This document shows positions 36,177 to 44,594 of a stretch of 64,000 nt of DNA, in pieces. The notes beneath the pieces were generated by a model. The model was not told the origin of the DNA. It saw nothing but the letters and a program-made list of their open reading frames with translations, and did not search any database. Position numbers and translations under genes: made by a program. Position 1 is the first letter of the stretch. Each line of letters opens with the position of its first letter. The stretch covers positions 582,214-646,213 of the forward strand of contig JAHBSK010000001.1 of assembly GCA_019639175.1 (NCBI GenBank), read 5' to 3'. The stretch comes from Acidobacteriota bacterium. Its GTDB lineage: Bacteria; Acidobacteriota; Blastocatellia; Pyrinomonadales; Pyrinomonadaceae.

Positions 36177-37109
36177 ATGAGATTGGTCACGTTCCTTGAT
36201 GCGGCAGCTTCAAGCCGGCATCCGCGCCTTGGCGTTTTGTTTCCTGACGGAGAAGATCTTCTCGATGTTTTTCAGGCCATTGGCGTTTCGGGTGACGATG
36301 CTGAAAATATCTGCATGCGTCCGGAGACGTTCACTGTGGACGGAGCTTTTATTTCCGGCGCAAAAGAGATGTATCGGCGGATGGTCTCTGCCACGGAACC
36401 GACGGGAATATTGAAAGCCGCTGTCCGTTCTCTTGACTCCGTGAGGCTTGCGGCACCGGTCCCGCGTCCGGGCAAGATCATTTGCATAGGGCTTAACTAT
36501 CGTGATCACGCGGCCGAGAGCGATATGAAGCTGCCGGAGCGGCCGCTTATCTTTTCAAAATTTCCAACCTGCGTGATCGGAAACGGTGAGACGATAGAAC
36601 TGCCAGCCGGAAACGAAGAAGCCGATTATGAGGCAGAACTTGCCGTGATCATAGGTAAGCGCGGAAGGAACATTGAGAAAGAACGGGCCATGGAACACGT
36701 TCTTGGCTACGCTAACTTTAACGATGTCAGCGAGCGCGGTTTTCAGTTTGCCGACGGGCAATGGCAGCGAGGAAAATCGTGTGATACATTTGCCCCTATC
36801 GGGCCGTATCTCGTCACTGCGGACGAGATTCCCGATCCCGGCCAGCTTTCCATAAAACTTCGACTGAACGGCGAAACGCTTCAGGATTCAAATACCGATC
36901 AGCTTATCTTTGATGTTTCGACGCTGATCTCATACATTTCTGAGACCGTTACCCTGGAACCCGGCGATGTGATCGCGACCGGAACCCCTGCAGGTGTCGG
37001 GTTTGCACGAAATCCGCCGATATATCTAAATGACGGAGACGTTGTCGAGGTCGAGATACAGGGGCTGGGTGTGCTTTCCAATCCGGTTCGCGGGCAAACC
37101 CCTGTTTAG
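36177..37109 (+). CDS. Fumarylacetoacetate hydrolase-family protein
   Basis: 310 residues. Typical FAH two-part layout: a short N-terminal domain, then PGKIICIGLNYRDHAAES and the metal-binding acid set in ADYEAELAVIIGKR, followed by DVSERGFQ and GDVIATGTPAGVGF. The family hydrolyses C-C bonds of acylpyruvates or 2,4-diketo-3-deoxy sugar acids, or decarboxylates oxaloacetate. Together with the SDR dehydrogenase (25807) and RraA aldolase this fits a non-phosphorylated sugar-acid route giving pyruvate. It is the last gene of the long plus-strand cluster and is followed by a strong terminator. Confidence 0.88.
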   Translation: MRLVTFLDAAASSRHPRLGVLFPDGEDLLDVFQAIGVSGDDAENICMRPETFTVDGAFISGAKEMYRRMVSATEPTGILKAAVRSLDSVRLAAPVPRPGKIICIGLNYRDHAAESDMKLPERPLIFSKFPTCVIGNGETIELPAGNEEADYEAELAVIIGKRGRNIEKERAMEHVLGYANFNDVSERGFQFADGQWQRGKSCDTFAPIGPYLVTADEIPDPGQLSIKLRLNGETLQDSNTDQLIFDVSTLISYISETVTLEPGDVIATGTPAGVGFARNPPIYLNDGDVVEVEIQGLGVLSNPVRGQTPV

Positions 37110-37144
37110 AAACCATCCATTTCATCCGAACGGAAAAAATCTTA

Positions 37145-37178
37145 TAGCCGTGTGATGCTCTCACACGGCTATTTTTTT
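37145..37178 (+). terminator. Rho-independent terminator of the catabolic cluster
   Basis: Perfect 11-bp stem: TAGCCGTGTGA (37145-37155) with TCACACGGCTA (37161-37171), a five-base loop and seven T residues (37172-37178). It lies 36 bases after the FAH-family gene and marks the end of the long plus-strand cluster. Confidence 0.9.
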
Positions 37179-37504
37179 ATGCATGATGTGGGATATTTCT
37201 TCATGCCGGTGGTGACGATTGGGATCCGCGACGATGTTCGGGCGCGGTTCCGGAACTACTTCCACAAACTTGTTCGATATTATCGGCCCGACTTGGCTCA
37301 TGTAACGACACTCATCGGCTGGTGTCTTGTCATGGTTAAAACGGTGTGGATATCCACATGGTCGTTTTGGCGTATTGCCGCTTTTGCGGTGGATCGGAAA
37401 CCTCTACTATCTTCTTTGGGGTGAAAACCCTGCTATAATCGGTTCGGATACTTCATCCGGGATCATCTGATGGCCGGAATTTCGATAGATAGGTCTATAA
37501 ATCT
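37179..37504 (+). promoter_or_regulatory. Intergenic region with extended -10 promoter for the two-component genes
   Basis: The 326 bases between the terminator and the response regulator hold no convincing gene. TGCTATAAT at 37431-37439 is a full extended -10 element; the -35 region is weak, as is usual for extended -10 promoters. It lies about 65 bases before the GTG start. Confidence 0.5.
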
Positions 37505-38257
37505 GTGTCGATACTGATCGCTGAAGACAATGAGGCCCAGCGCCGCTACCTTGCAAATTTGCTTGCGGGCAATTTTGCATCGCACATGCCCGTTATAGAA
37601 GCCACCGATGGTGAGGATGCCATAAAGATCGCTATCGAGAACCGCCCCAGTTTGTCGATCTTCGATATTCAGATGCCAAAGCTTTCGGGCGTAAAGGCCG
37701 CACGCGCGATCTGGCAGGAGATCCCGGAGGCGAGGATCATATTCTGGACGCAGTTTCCTCATGAGATCTATATCAATGAGATCAGAAAGATCGTTCGCAG
37801 CACCGATCCGCAGCCGACGTATGGATTTATACATAAAAACAATCCTGAAGAAAGGTTGCTGCGGTTCATCTCAGCGGTGATCGAAGACGGCGCCGATATG
37901 ATCGACCCCGCGTTCAAGGATTCTTTTCAGCGGCCGCTTCTGACCGAGTTTGAAACAGAGGCATTGCGATTTCTGGCTCTTGGCCTTTCAAATTGGGCTA
38001 TCGCCAGGAAATGCAGCCTTAGCCTTCGTGGTGTGGAAAGCCGTCTTGCCACACTTTATGAAAAGCTCTTTCCGGCACATTCGGCGGGAACCGATTCCGA
38101 AGAGTATGACAAGCTGGCCTTCAATCCGCGAACCCGTGCATTTTTTGAGGCGATCCGCCGCGGCCTTATCAACAGCGACGAATTGGAAAAATCGGAATGC
38201 GAATTGACCAAATGGCTTGACCGTGACCGAAAGCGCTTTCGCGAATCGTCAAAATAA
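37505..38257 (+). CDS. Response regulator, receiver plus LuxR-type HTH
   Basis: 250 residues from GTG 37505 (no better ATG). Receiver domain: acidic pocket AEDNE, phospho-acceptor Asp54 in FDIQMP. The conserved Thr/Ser position is in FWTQF and the late Lys in FIHKNN. C-terminal LuxR-like helix-turn-helix near residues 145-190 (TEFETEALRFLALGLSNWAIARKCSLSLRGV, positions given as key segment only in part). It is the transcriptional output partner of the kinase encoded six bases downstream. Targets are unknown; the adjacent catabolic cluster or the vWA/exosortase pair are reasonable candidates (inference). Confidence 0.87.
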   Translation: MSILIAEDNEAQRRYLANLLAGNFASHMPVIEATDGEDAIKIAIENRPSLSIFDIQMPKLSGVKAARAIWQEIPEARIIFWTQFPHEIYINEIRKIVRSTDPQPTYGFIHKNNPEERLLRFISAVIEDGADMIDPAFKDSFQRPLLTEFETEALRFLALGLSNWAIARKCSLSLRGVESRLATLYEKLFPAHSAGTDSEEYDKLAFNPRTRAFFEAIRRGLINSDELEKSECELTKWLDRDRKRFRESSK

Positions 38258-38263
38258 AAGTGA

Positions 38264-41248
38264 ATGCAATTATCAATGATCAGCACAAGGTCTATTTTGG
38301 CTCTGACCGGCCTATTCCTGTTGATCGTTTTGTCTTTTTCCGGCTTTCTTGCACAGGAGCTTCAGACATCTCCGGTGCCTACGCCGGAGGCATCTCCTGA
38401 TGCCTCACCGACACCATCGCCGACACTACCGCCTTCGCCATCACCAACTCCGCTTCCCGGCGCCCAAAATTTTCACCAATGGGGTTCGATAACGGTTTTT
38501 AACGGACTTCCTTCGGACAGCGTTCGAGCTATATCGCAAACCCCAGATGGAGTGATGTGGTTCGGCACGGACAACGGGCTTGCTCGGTTTGACGGCCGCC
38601 GCATTCAAAATTATTCGCCGGGCGGTTTTGAGACGAACCGGATATTGGCGCTGGCGACGGCAGCGTCGGGTGAGTTATGGATCGGAACACCGGCAGGAGC
38701 ATTTGTTTACGTCAATAACCGTTTTCAGTTGGTCGATGGCACAAAAGATATTGGAATTACCGCAATACTGATCGGCAGTGATGTCTATCTCGGAACCAAT
38801 GCCGGACGCGTCTTTCGCGGCAATGCCAACGGGGAAATGTTCTTCGCATCTCCAATGACTTCCGATCCTTTAACGAAAGTTGACGGCATTCCGCCCGGCA
38901 TAACGGGCCTGATGGAATTTGACGGAAAATTGTATGCAAGCACTGCGGGCAGAGGCGTATTTGTTCTCGATGACGGGAAATTTTCAGAATATGGTACATC
39001 GCCCCGGCCCCTGTTCGTTAATTCCCTTGAGCGGGACGGCGATGGAAAACTCTGGTTCGGTGCCGATGCGACGACGCGTTTCAGCGGCATCTATAGTGTC
39101 GATCAGGGACATCGCGTATCGCGTATCCCTGCCTTGACCGCCAAAGTGATCGCTTTAGGATCCAATGACGACGGCTTGTGGGTCGGTACGGAAAGATTCG
39201 GGCTGTTTCATATTGTTGAGTCAAAAGTTAAAAAGAGTTACACATTTGAGAACACGTCAGGAGGATTGAGGTCGAATACGGTCCTTACGCTATTCACTGA
39301 TCGCGAAGGCGTCCTCTGGGTCGGGACAAATCGGGGTGTGAGCCGTTTCGACAGTCTTGGAGCGTCGCAGGAAACCATCTCGGAATCGGCAAACAGCAAT
39401 TTCATCCGAACTCTGTTCCAACAGGGAGAAAACCGAACGCTGGCCGGTTCGAACAGAGGGCTGTTCGTTTCAGATGGAAAAGACTGGAAACCTTTACCGG
39501 GATTTAATGGGAAGGCCATTTATGCTCTTGCCGAACACATAAACACGGAATTGATGGTCGGAACCGCCACCGGTTTGTTCGATGATTCCGGAAGACTGAT
39601 CATTCCCGGCGATATTCGTGCCTTTGCCAATTTTGGTTCCCGAACATACGCGGTTGTTCACGGTCGGGGAGTGGTTCAGATTTTGGCCGGTGCGCGTGGG
39701 ATCGGGTTATCAGGATCAGCCGGAAGCCCGCCGCCCGCTTTTGCACTGGATGCATTAGTAACAACTATCTGTGAAGGGCCGGAAAAACTGTGGATAGGAA
39801 CGGCAGACAAAGGCTTGTTCAGTTTTGACGGAGATTCGGTCAAGAGCGAGATCGGGCCGGATTCACTAAAAAGCGGAGCTGTCTGGAAGATGTTAAGTGC
39901 CGCCGACGGTGCGTTGTGGATCGCCGGCGAACATGGGGTCTTCAGGGTTTTCAACGGGTCAGCCGAAAGGATAATTGATGCCGAAGAGGTCCGGGATGTT
40001 TTTGTCGATGACGGACAGGTCTGGGCGGCGACAACGACACGCGGCCTGCTGCAGGCTCGGCAAGATACACGCTTCGGATGGCTTGTTTCCGCTGTCGGAT
40101 TTGAACAGGGGCTGCCGTCAGAAAAAGCATTCGCAATTCTTCCGGTCAAAGAAGGCCTTTTGGTGGCAACCAATCGCGGTGTTGTAACCTATCGGCGCGG
40201 GTCTGTCGGGCCAAAATTGTTATTGACGCGTATCCTGAGCCAGCGTGTTCATGATCTTAGTGAGATCCGATCAAACATCCAACTGGACTATCCGCAAACT
40301 TCTCTGCTGATTGAGGTTGCGGGCCAAAGCAGCCGCACGTTTCCCGAAGAATTTCAGTATGCATTCGTCCTGAGGAACGCGAAGGGCGAAGAGATGGACA
40401 GGCGTCTGTCCAACGAATCGCAATACGCGCCAAATGACCTTGCTCCCGGAGAATATCTTATAGAAGCGACGGCATTTAACCGCGACCTGCTGGCTTCAGA
40501 CCCATTGACGATCCGCTTTTCCGTTGCAAAAGCTCCTTTCCCATGGACAGCGACGGCGCTCGGTGTGCTGCTTGTGCTGGCCCTGTTCGGATTAGTGTGG
40601 GCATTTGTCGCAAATCGGCGCGTTCTGACACGCAACCGCGAACTTGCCAAGGCTCGGCTTGACCTGGCTAACGAAGCCGAACGGGAACGCCGCCGCATTG
40701 CCCGCGACCTCCACGACCAGACACTTGCCGACCTGAGAAGCCTGATGTTGTTAAGTGATAATGCGGCACCCAAGATCGCAGGTTTTCGTGATGAGATCGA
40801 GGCAATATCGGGAGAGGTCAGAAGAATTTGCGAAGACCTTAGCCCATCGGTGCTTGAAAATGTCGGCCTTGTGGCCTCTCTTGAATTTCTATTGGGCCGA
40901 ACCATAGGGAAGCATCATTTCACTGCGAAAGACAACCTTGAAGAATCGCTCGTTTTCCCTATGCAAGTTCAGCTTCAAATCTATCGGATAGCTCAGGAAA
41001 TTTTGACAAATATCAAAAGTCATTCAGATGCTGATACGGTCGAAATGGAACTGAATGACACTGATGAAGAGTTTGTTTTATTGATCCGTGACAACGGCAC
41101 GACTTTTAGGCCTGAAGATGTTACTAATGCAGGCCGCGGCATTGCCAATATCAAAGCCCGTGCGTCAATGATCGGTGCGATTATAGCTTGGGAGAAAAAA
41201 CACGAACGCGGCAACCGATTCTCATTAAGAGTACCGAAAAGAGCCTGA
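38264..41248 (+). CDS. Two-component propeller sensor histidine kinase
   Basis: 994 residues. N-terminal membrane/signal segment, then a Pro/Ser/Thr-rich linker (about 42-68). Next come repeated regulator-propeller blades of type G-x-[LM]-W-[IF]-G-T/A (VMWFGTDNGLARF, ELWIGTPAGAF, VLWVGTNRGVSRF, KLWIGTADKGLF), a Y_Y_Y-like domain (about 655-755) and one transmembrane helix (about 760-782). The HisKA_3 dimerisation domain has phospho-acceptor His817 in ARDLHDQ, and HATPase_c has an N box QEILTNIKSH and GRGIANIKAR. The periplasmic propeller senses an extracytoplasmic ligand, by analogy a glycan fragment. Its 3' end overlaps the convergent exosortase gene by 24 bases. Confidence 0.9.
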   Translation: MQLSMISTRSILALTGLFLLIVLSFSGFLAQELQTSPVPTPEASPDASPTPSPTLPPSPSPTPLPGAQNFHQWGSITVFNGLPSDSVRAISQTPDGVMWFGTDNGLARFDGRRIQNYSPGGFETNRILALATAASGELWIGTPAGAFVYVNNRFQLVDGTKDIGITAILIGSDVYLGTNAGRVFRGNANGEMFFASPMTSDPLTKVDGIPPGITGLMEFDGKLYASTAGRGVFVLDDGKFSEYGTSPRPLFVNSLERDGDGKLWFGADATTRFSGIYSVDQGHRVSRIPALTAKVIALGSNDDGLWVGTERFGLFHIVESKVKKSYTFENTSGGLRSNTVLTLFTDREGVLWVGTNRGVSRFDSLGASQETISESANSNFIRTLFQQGENRTLAGSNRGLFVSDGKDWKPLPGFNGKAIYALAEHINTELMVGTATGLFDDSGRLIIPGDIRAFANFGSRTYAVVHGRGVVQILAGARGIGLSGSAGSPPPAFALDALVTTICEGPEKLWIGTADKGLFSFDGDSVKSEIGPDSLKSGAVWKMLSAADGALWIAGEHGVFRVFNGSAERIIDAEEVRDVFVDDGQVWAATTTRGLLQARQDTRFGWLVSAVGFEQGLPSEKAFAILPVKEGLLVATNRGVVTYRRGSVGPKLLLTRILSQRVHDLSEIRSNIQLDYPQTSLLIEVAGQSSRTFPEEFQYAFVLRNAKGEEMDRRLSNESQYAPNDLAPGEYLIEATAFNRDLLASDPLTIRFSVAKAPFPWTATALGVLLVLALFGLVWAFVANRRVLTRNRELAKARLDLANEAERERRRIARDLHDQTLADLRSLMLLSDNAAPKIAGFRDEIEAISGEVRRICEDLSPSVLENVGLVASLEFLLGRTIGKHHFTAKDNLEESLVFPMQVQLQIYRIAQEILTNIKSHSDADTVEMELNDTDEEFVLLIRDNGTTFRPEDVTNAGRGIANIKARASMIGAIIAWEKKHERGNRFSLRVPKRA

Positions 41249-41992
41249 TGTAAATTTACGTCCTCGCAATAACCGCTTGATGGCAGCGAGTGGGAGAATG
41301 AGGGTCGTCGGTGTGAGCAGTACGAAGAGAGTGTGTTCCCAGAAACCGGCTCCATTGCGGTAAGCTCCGTTAAGGATCGGTATCCCGAGAGTGACGAACC
41401 AATAAAGCGAAAGCGGTATAAGCGATCGTCTTAGCAGGCCGCCTCGCTTCTGAGTGTGTCTATCGACACCGTCAAGGTCTTGGGCAAATGTGAAAAGGAA
41501 CAGCAGAAATCCAAAATAGATAAAGATGCCCTCAAGCCGATGGAGTTGATCGGGGTTGATCCATATCATTTCAGGCGACATGCGATGCAGCCGCATCGCT
41601 ACCGTTATGCGAACCGTGTTTGCGGCTATTGTTGTAACGTAGGCAACGGCCATTATGGCCGGAATAAAGCTCCATGAAACCTTTGCGGTCAGGCCTCTCC
41701 GCAGTTTCATCACGCCCAGCATCAGGAACGCAGTGATGAGAAAGTTCATGCCGGAACATGAATCGGCGATCAGAAATGAACGGTCGGCGTTCATGTAGCC
41801 GGCGTATGATTCGAACCAAAAATGCTCGCCTGTTATGAGTTCGACAACCCGGGTCGTGGGAGCAAGTATCCACCGCAGGTCGTTTACGCTCGACGTTGAG
41901 TAGAAGAGCTTGGCCGCAAACGCTATTGCGAAAACAACAGCGGCCTGGGCCACGAGCCTGGGTTTCAATTGTTTTATGATCGTCGTGTTCAT
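41225..41992 (-). CDS. Exosortase (XrtK-like)
   Basis: 255 residues, about seven to eight membrane helices. The three exosortase catalytic residues are visible: Cys in IADSCSGMNFLITAF, Arg in IAANTVRITVAMR and His in DQLHRLEGIFIYF. Exosortases are inner-membrane transpeptidases that recognise a C-terminal PEP-CTERM-like signal (short motif, hydrophobic helix, basic tail). ATG overlaps the stop of the upstream vWA gene by four bases (ATGA), so the two are translationally coupled. The pairing with one likely target gene resembles dedicated single-target exosortases; the K-type label is from memory of family features and is moderate. Confidence 0.75.
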   Translation of the reverse strand: MNTTIIKQLKPRLVAQAAVVFAIAFAAKLFYSTSSVNDLRWILAPTTRVVELITGEHFWFESYAGYMNADRSFLIADSCSGMNFLITAFLMLGVMKLRRGLTAKVSWSFIPAIMAVAYVTTIAANTVRITVAMRLHRMSPEMIWINPDQLHRLEGIFIYFGFLLFLFTFAQDLDGVDRHTQKRGGLLRRSLIPLSLYWFVTLGIPILNGAYRNGAGFWEHTLFVLLTPTTLILPLAAIKRLLRGRKFTSGSFRYS

Positions 41993-43989
41993 TTTGCTGC
42001 AATGTTTGTAACTGCGGCCAACGTAAACCGCCGTCGGATAAATACCACCGTGGCAAAGATCGCGCCGAGCATTAACATCAGTATCAACTCAGGCTCGCTG
42101 CCTATCGCCATATCGCTTACACCGAGTGGCAGCGGAACCGCCTGATTCACATCGCTGGCGTCACCATTTGGATTTACGATCTTTTCACGGACAGCGATGA
42201 AAGACGTGTATTGTGTCAGCAGGTTGTATTTGAGGCCAAGAGAAGTGATTTCCTTGACGCATGCATCATCAACGAAGCGAGCACCGTAATCTGAAAGCTC
42301 CGAAATGCGCGAACGCGCCCAGAGGTAACGCAAGGCTCGGTTTCCTTCGTCCTGCTTAACAGAGCTAACGTCCAGAACGCTCGAGTATGCACCCTGACCC
42401 GACATTCCTGTTAATTCAAAAGTGCCTGTTACCGGGCCGCGCCACTTTCCAAAAACGATCACGGGACGGCGTGCGAAAAGGTCGGGCAAAACTTTAGGCT
42501 GAACATCGTAAATATCAAAACCGTTCGCTCGAAGCTCTACGTTGGTCAGCAGCGGATTTTGAATATATTCCCGGAATTTTGCGGCGGTGGCCGCGGCCTC
42601 TGCTTCGTCGGTGATGACGAAAGGTTCGCCCATTCCCGCTTTTGCAACGCCTTCGATCAAATATCGGTTGACAGACGACCCGATGCCGAATGAAAAGATG
42701 TTCGCACGGCCCAGATTATTACGAATGTGATCAAAGGCCTCCTTTTCAGCGGAAATGTAACCGTCAGTGACTAAAATAATGCTTCGCGCGATTCCTTTTT
42801 GATGAGGCAGATCCATCGCACGCTTCATTGCCTCAAGCAACTCGGTGCCGCCGTTCCCGCGCTGCTGATCAATAAGAGAAAAGGCCCGGGAAACATTTTC
42901 TGCATTAGCCTGAAGCGGCGTTTCGGAAAGAACGGTCGAATCTCCTGAAAAGAGAACGACATTGAAATGATCGGTCGGCCGCAGGTTGCCTATCAACTCC
43001 TGAAGCAAACGTTTGGCGGTTTCAAGCGGAAAACCTTCCATTGAACCTGATACATCAACGACAAAGATGTATTCGCGCGGTGGTATCTCTTCAGCCCTGA
43101 CCCGTTGCGGAGGCTGAGCCATATACAGGAAAAAATTCTCATGCTCACCTTGGAACAGCAACAGTCCGGAATTGATCTGGTCGCCCGACAAGCGATATTT
43201 CAAGATAAAATCCCGATTTCCCTGAAAAGCATCCGGTTCATTGAGAGAAAGATCCGCAATATTTGGGCTTTGCCAGGCCGGAGCGATCTGATGGGACGGG
43301 CTGCTAAGTTCCTGAATAGGCAGTCCGGCGGATATCCGTGTTGAGATATGAAGCGTACTTGTAGGTTGTTTGCTTTCACGAAGATGCGAGGTTTTTACAG
43401 CCTCTCCTTTAGCGGGATCGTCTTTATTCGTTGAACTATACCGTGGCCCGATAACTGTCGGATAGACGAATTCGTAAACACCGTCAGTAGGTATCAATAT
43501 TTCGGTGTAGCGAAGCTCGATCACTATTTGATCCTGCGGCATTATGTTCGCAAGATTCATTGTGAAAACATTTGGCCGGTCTTGTTCGAGCAGTGAGGCG
43601 CTCTTGCCTTCTTTTTTAGCGGCTTCAAATTCCTGTTTCGCAACCTCGCGTTCCTTTATCTTTGCCGTGATGATCTCGTCACGAATGCGCATCTGCATTC
43701 CATAGACGGCTGCCCGCGTAGATGCCGGGAAAACATACGTCGCGTTTATCGCTCTGGAACCTTCATTCAGATATGTCTGACGAACTCTGACATCCGCAAT
43801 GACGCCTGAGATGGCTACCTCGACTTGCGTATCCTTGAGCGGAAGGCTGTCTATTCCGGGATCGCCCTGCACATGAAAGAAAGGCGACAATGTCTTGTCA
43901 GGATCAGTTTGGGAAAAAGCCGATACTGCCGCAAAGGCTGAGGCGACCACGATAACGACGCATGATATAAAAAATTTTGTAAACTTCAT
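41989..43989 (-). CDS. VIT and von Willebrand factor A domain protein with PEP-CTERM-like tail
   Basis: 666 residues. Signal peptide residues 1-26 (VVIVVASAFAAVSAFSQ). VIT domain about 38-180 (VEVAISGVIADVRVRQTYLN, LRYTEILIPTDGVYEFVYP). vWA domain about 305-480 with a complete MIDAS: DVSGSM, Thr in GGTEL and Asp in LVTDGY. The C-terminus has SEPELILMLMLGAIFATVV followed by an Arg-Arg-Arg block: acidic/Pro motif, hydrophobic helix, basic residues, as expected for an exosortase sorting signal. About 12 extra residues follow the Arg cluster, which is unusual. The partner enzyme is encoded immediately downstream. Likely surface-exposed adhesion or matrix protein (inference). Confidence 0.85.
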   Translation of the reverse strand: MKFTKFFISCVVIVVASAFAAVSAFSQTDPDKTLSPFFHVQGDPGIDSLPLKDTQVEVAISGVIADVRVRQTYLNEGSRAINATYVFPASTRAAVYGMQMRIRDEIITAKIKEREVAKQEFEAAKKEGKSASLLEQDRPNVFTMNLANIMPQDQIVIELRYTEILIPTDGVYEFVYPTVIGPRYSSTNKDDPAKGEAVKTSHLRESKQPTSTLHISTRISAGLPIQELSSPSHQIAPAWQSPNIADLSLNEPDAFQGNRDFILKYRLSGDQINSGLLLFQGEHENFFLYMAQPPQRVRAEEIPPREYIFVVDVSGSMEGFPLETAKRLLQELIGNLRPTDHFNVVLFSGDSTVLSETPLQANAENVSRAFSLIDQQRGNGGTELLEAMKRAMDLPHQKGIARSIILVTDGYISAEKEAFDHIRNNLGRANIFSFGIGSSVNRYLIEGVAKAGMGEPFVITDEAEAAATAAKFREYIQNPLLTNVELRANGFDIYDVQPKVLPDLFARRPVIVFGKWRGPVTGTFELTGMSGQGAYSSVLDVSSVKQDEGNRALRYLWARSRISELSDYGARFVDDACVKEITSLGLKYNLLTQYTSFIAVREKIVNPNGDASDVNQAVPLPLGVSDMAIGSEPELILMLMLGAIFATVVFIRRRFTLAAVTNIAAK

Positions 43990-44110
43990 TAGGCCCTCCG
44001 ATATTGAAGATCAAAGATCTTATTTATTCGATCTGACCAATCCTATACCGGCATTTCAGCCAATTGAACGCATACAGCCACAGACCCTGACCGTGATATC
44101 CACAGTCCCC

Positions 44111-44159
44111 AAAAAACGACGATGCCCCAACATCAGGAACAAACCGATGCTGGGACATC
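44111..44159 (-). terminator. Candidate intrinsic terminator downstream of the former tRNA-Thr gene
   Basis: Read on the minus strand, the arms 44159-44146 and 44134-44121 form a 14-bp stem with two mismatches and an 11-base loop. GTCG and then six T residues (44116-44111) follow. It lies about 72 bases after the CCA end of the tRNA remnant and is on the same strand, as expected for the original tRNA terminator left in place after integration. Confidence 0.5.
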
Positions 44160-44231
44160 CCTCATGAAATGATCTGGAAATCTCCCGGCTTATCGAGCCA
44201 GGCGTGCTTCTGAAATTCTCCGCAGAATACG

Positions 44232-44267
44232 TGGAGCCGATGATAGGACTTGAACCTACGACCTGAT
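44232..44267 (-). pseudogene. 3' remnant of a tRNA-Thr gene (attachment-site scar)
   Basis: On the minus strand this is the variable loop, T arm and acceptor 3' strand of a tRNA: T stem GTAGG/CCTAT with the 7-base loop TTCAAGT, then CATCGGC, discriminator T and CCA. The acceptor half implies a 5' half GCCGATG, typical of bacterial tRNA-Thr. Upstream on the minus strand (44268 onward) the sequence does not form an anticodon arm or D arm, so only the 3' part is present. Such remnants are left at the distal end of elements integrated into tRNA 3' ends. Identity as Thr is inferred from the acceptor and T-arm sequence. Confidence 0.75.
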
Positions 44268-44594
44268 GACTAAAAACTCGATCTGGCCATTTCGCACAGT
44301 TATTACTTACCGCTATCTGCTTATTTCCTTTATACGCATCAATTTCTGCGTTTAACACAAATCACCCCATCTGCACAAAGCTACTACAATTCCTACTACC
44401 ATGCGCAGAGCTTTATGTTTATTCGGCATCCAATAAATTTTCGATAGACGTCTTACGCTTGGCCGTCTTGCATGCTCGATCGAACCTCAGCTTCGATCGA
44501 GCTTATTTCCTCATCGGTCAATGGCGGAAATCATTGGAAATTGGTTCAGAGGGGACATTGCATGTCACTGTGACGTTGATATAGTTGTATTGAA
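44268..44594. other. Junction region between tRNA remnant and CRISPR island, no gene recognised
   Basis: No supported gene in 327 bases. GCTCGATCGAA (44474-44484) and its exact complement (44492-44502) form an 11-bp hairpin with a 7-base loop. On the minus strand short readable stretches (PLTDEEISSIEAEVRSSMQDG then KRKTSIENLLDAE in another frame) could be a frameshifted remnant of a small gene, but they match no family I can name. No integrase gene is present here. Confidence 0.4.

Noticed and set aside
37152..37424. 90-codon frame starting inside the cluster terminator
   Set aside because: It begins in the terminator stem, has no ribosome site and no family-like sequence.
44232..44267. Complete tRNA or tmRNA gene
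   Set aside because: Only the T arm and acceptor 3' strand are present; no anticodon or D arm can be folded from the adjoining bases, and tmRNA has a different 3' end.
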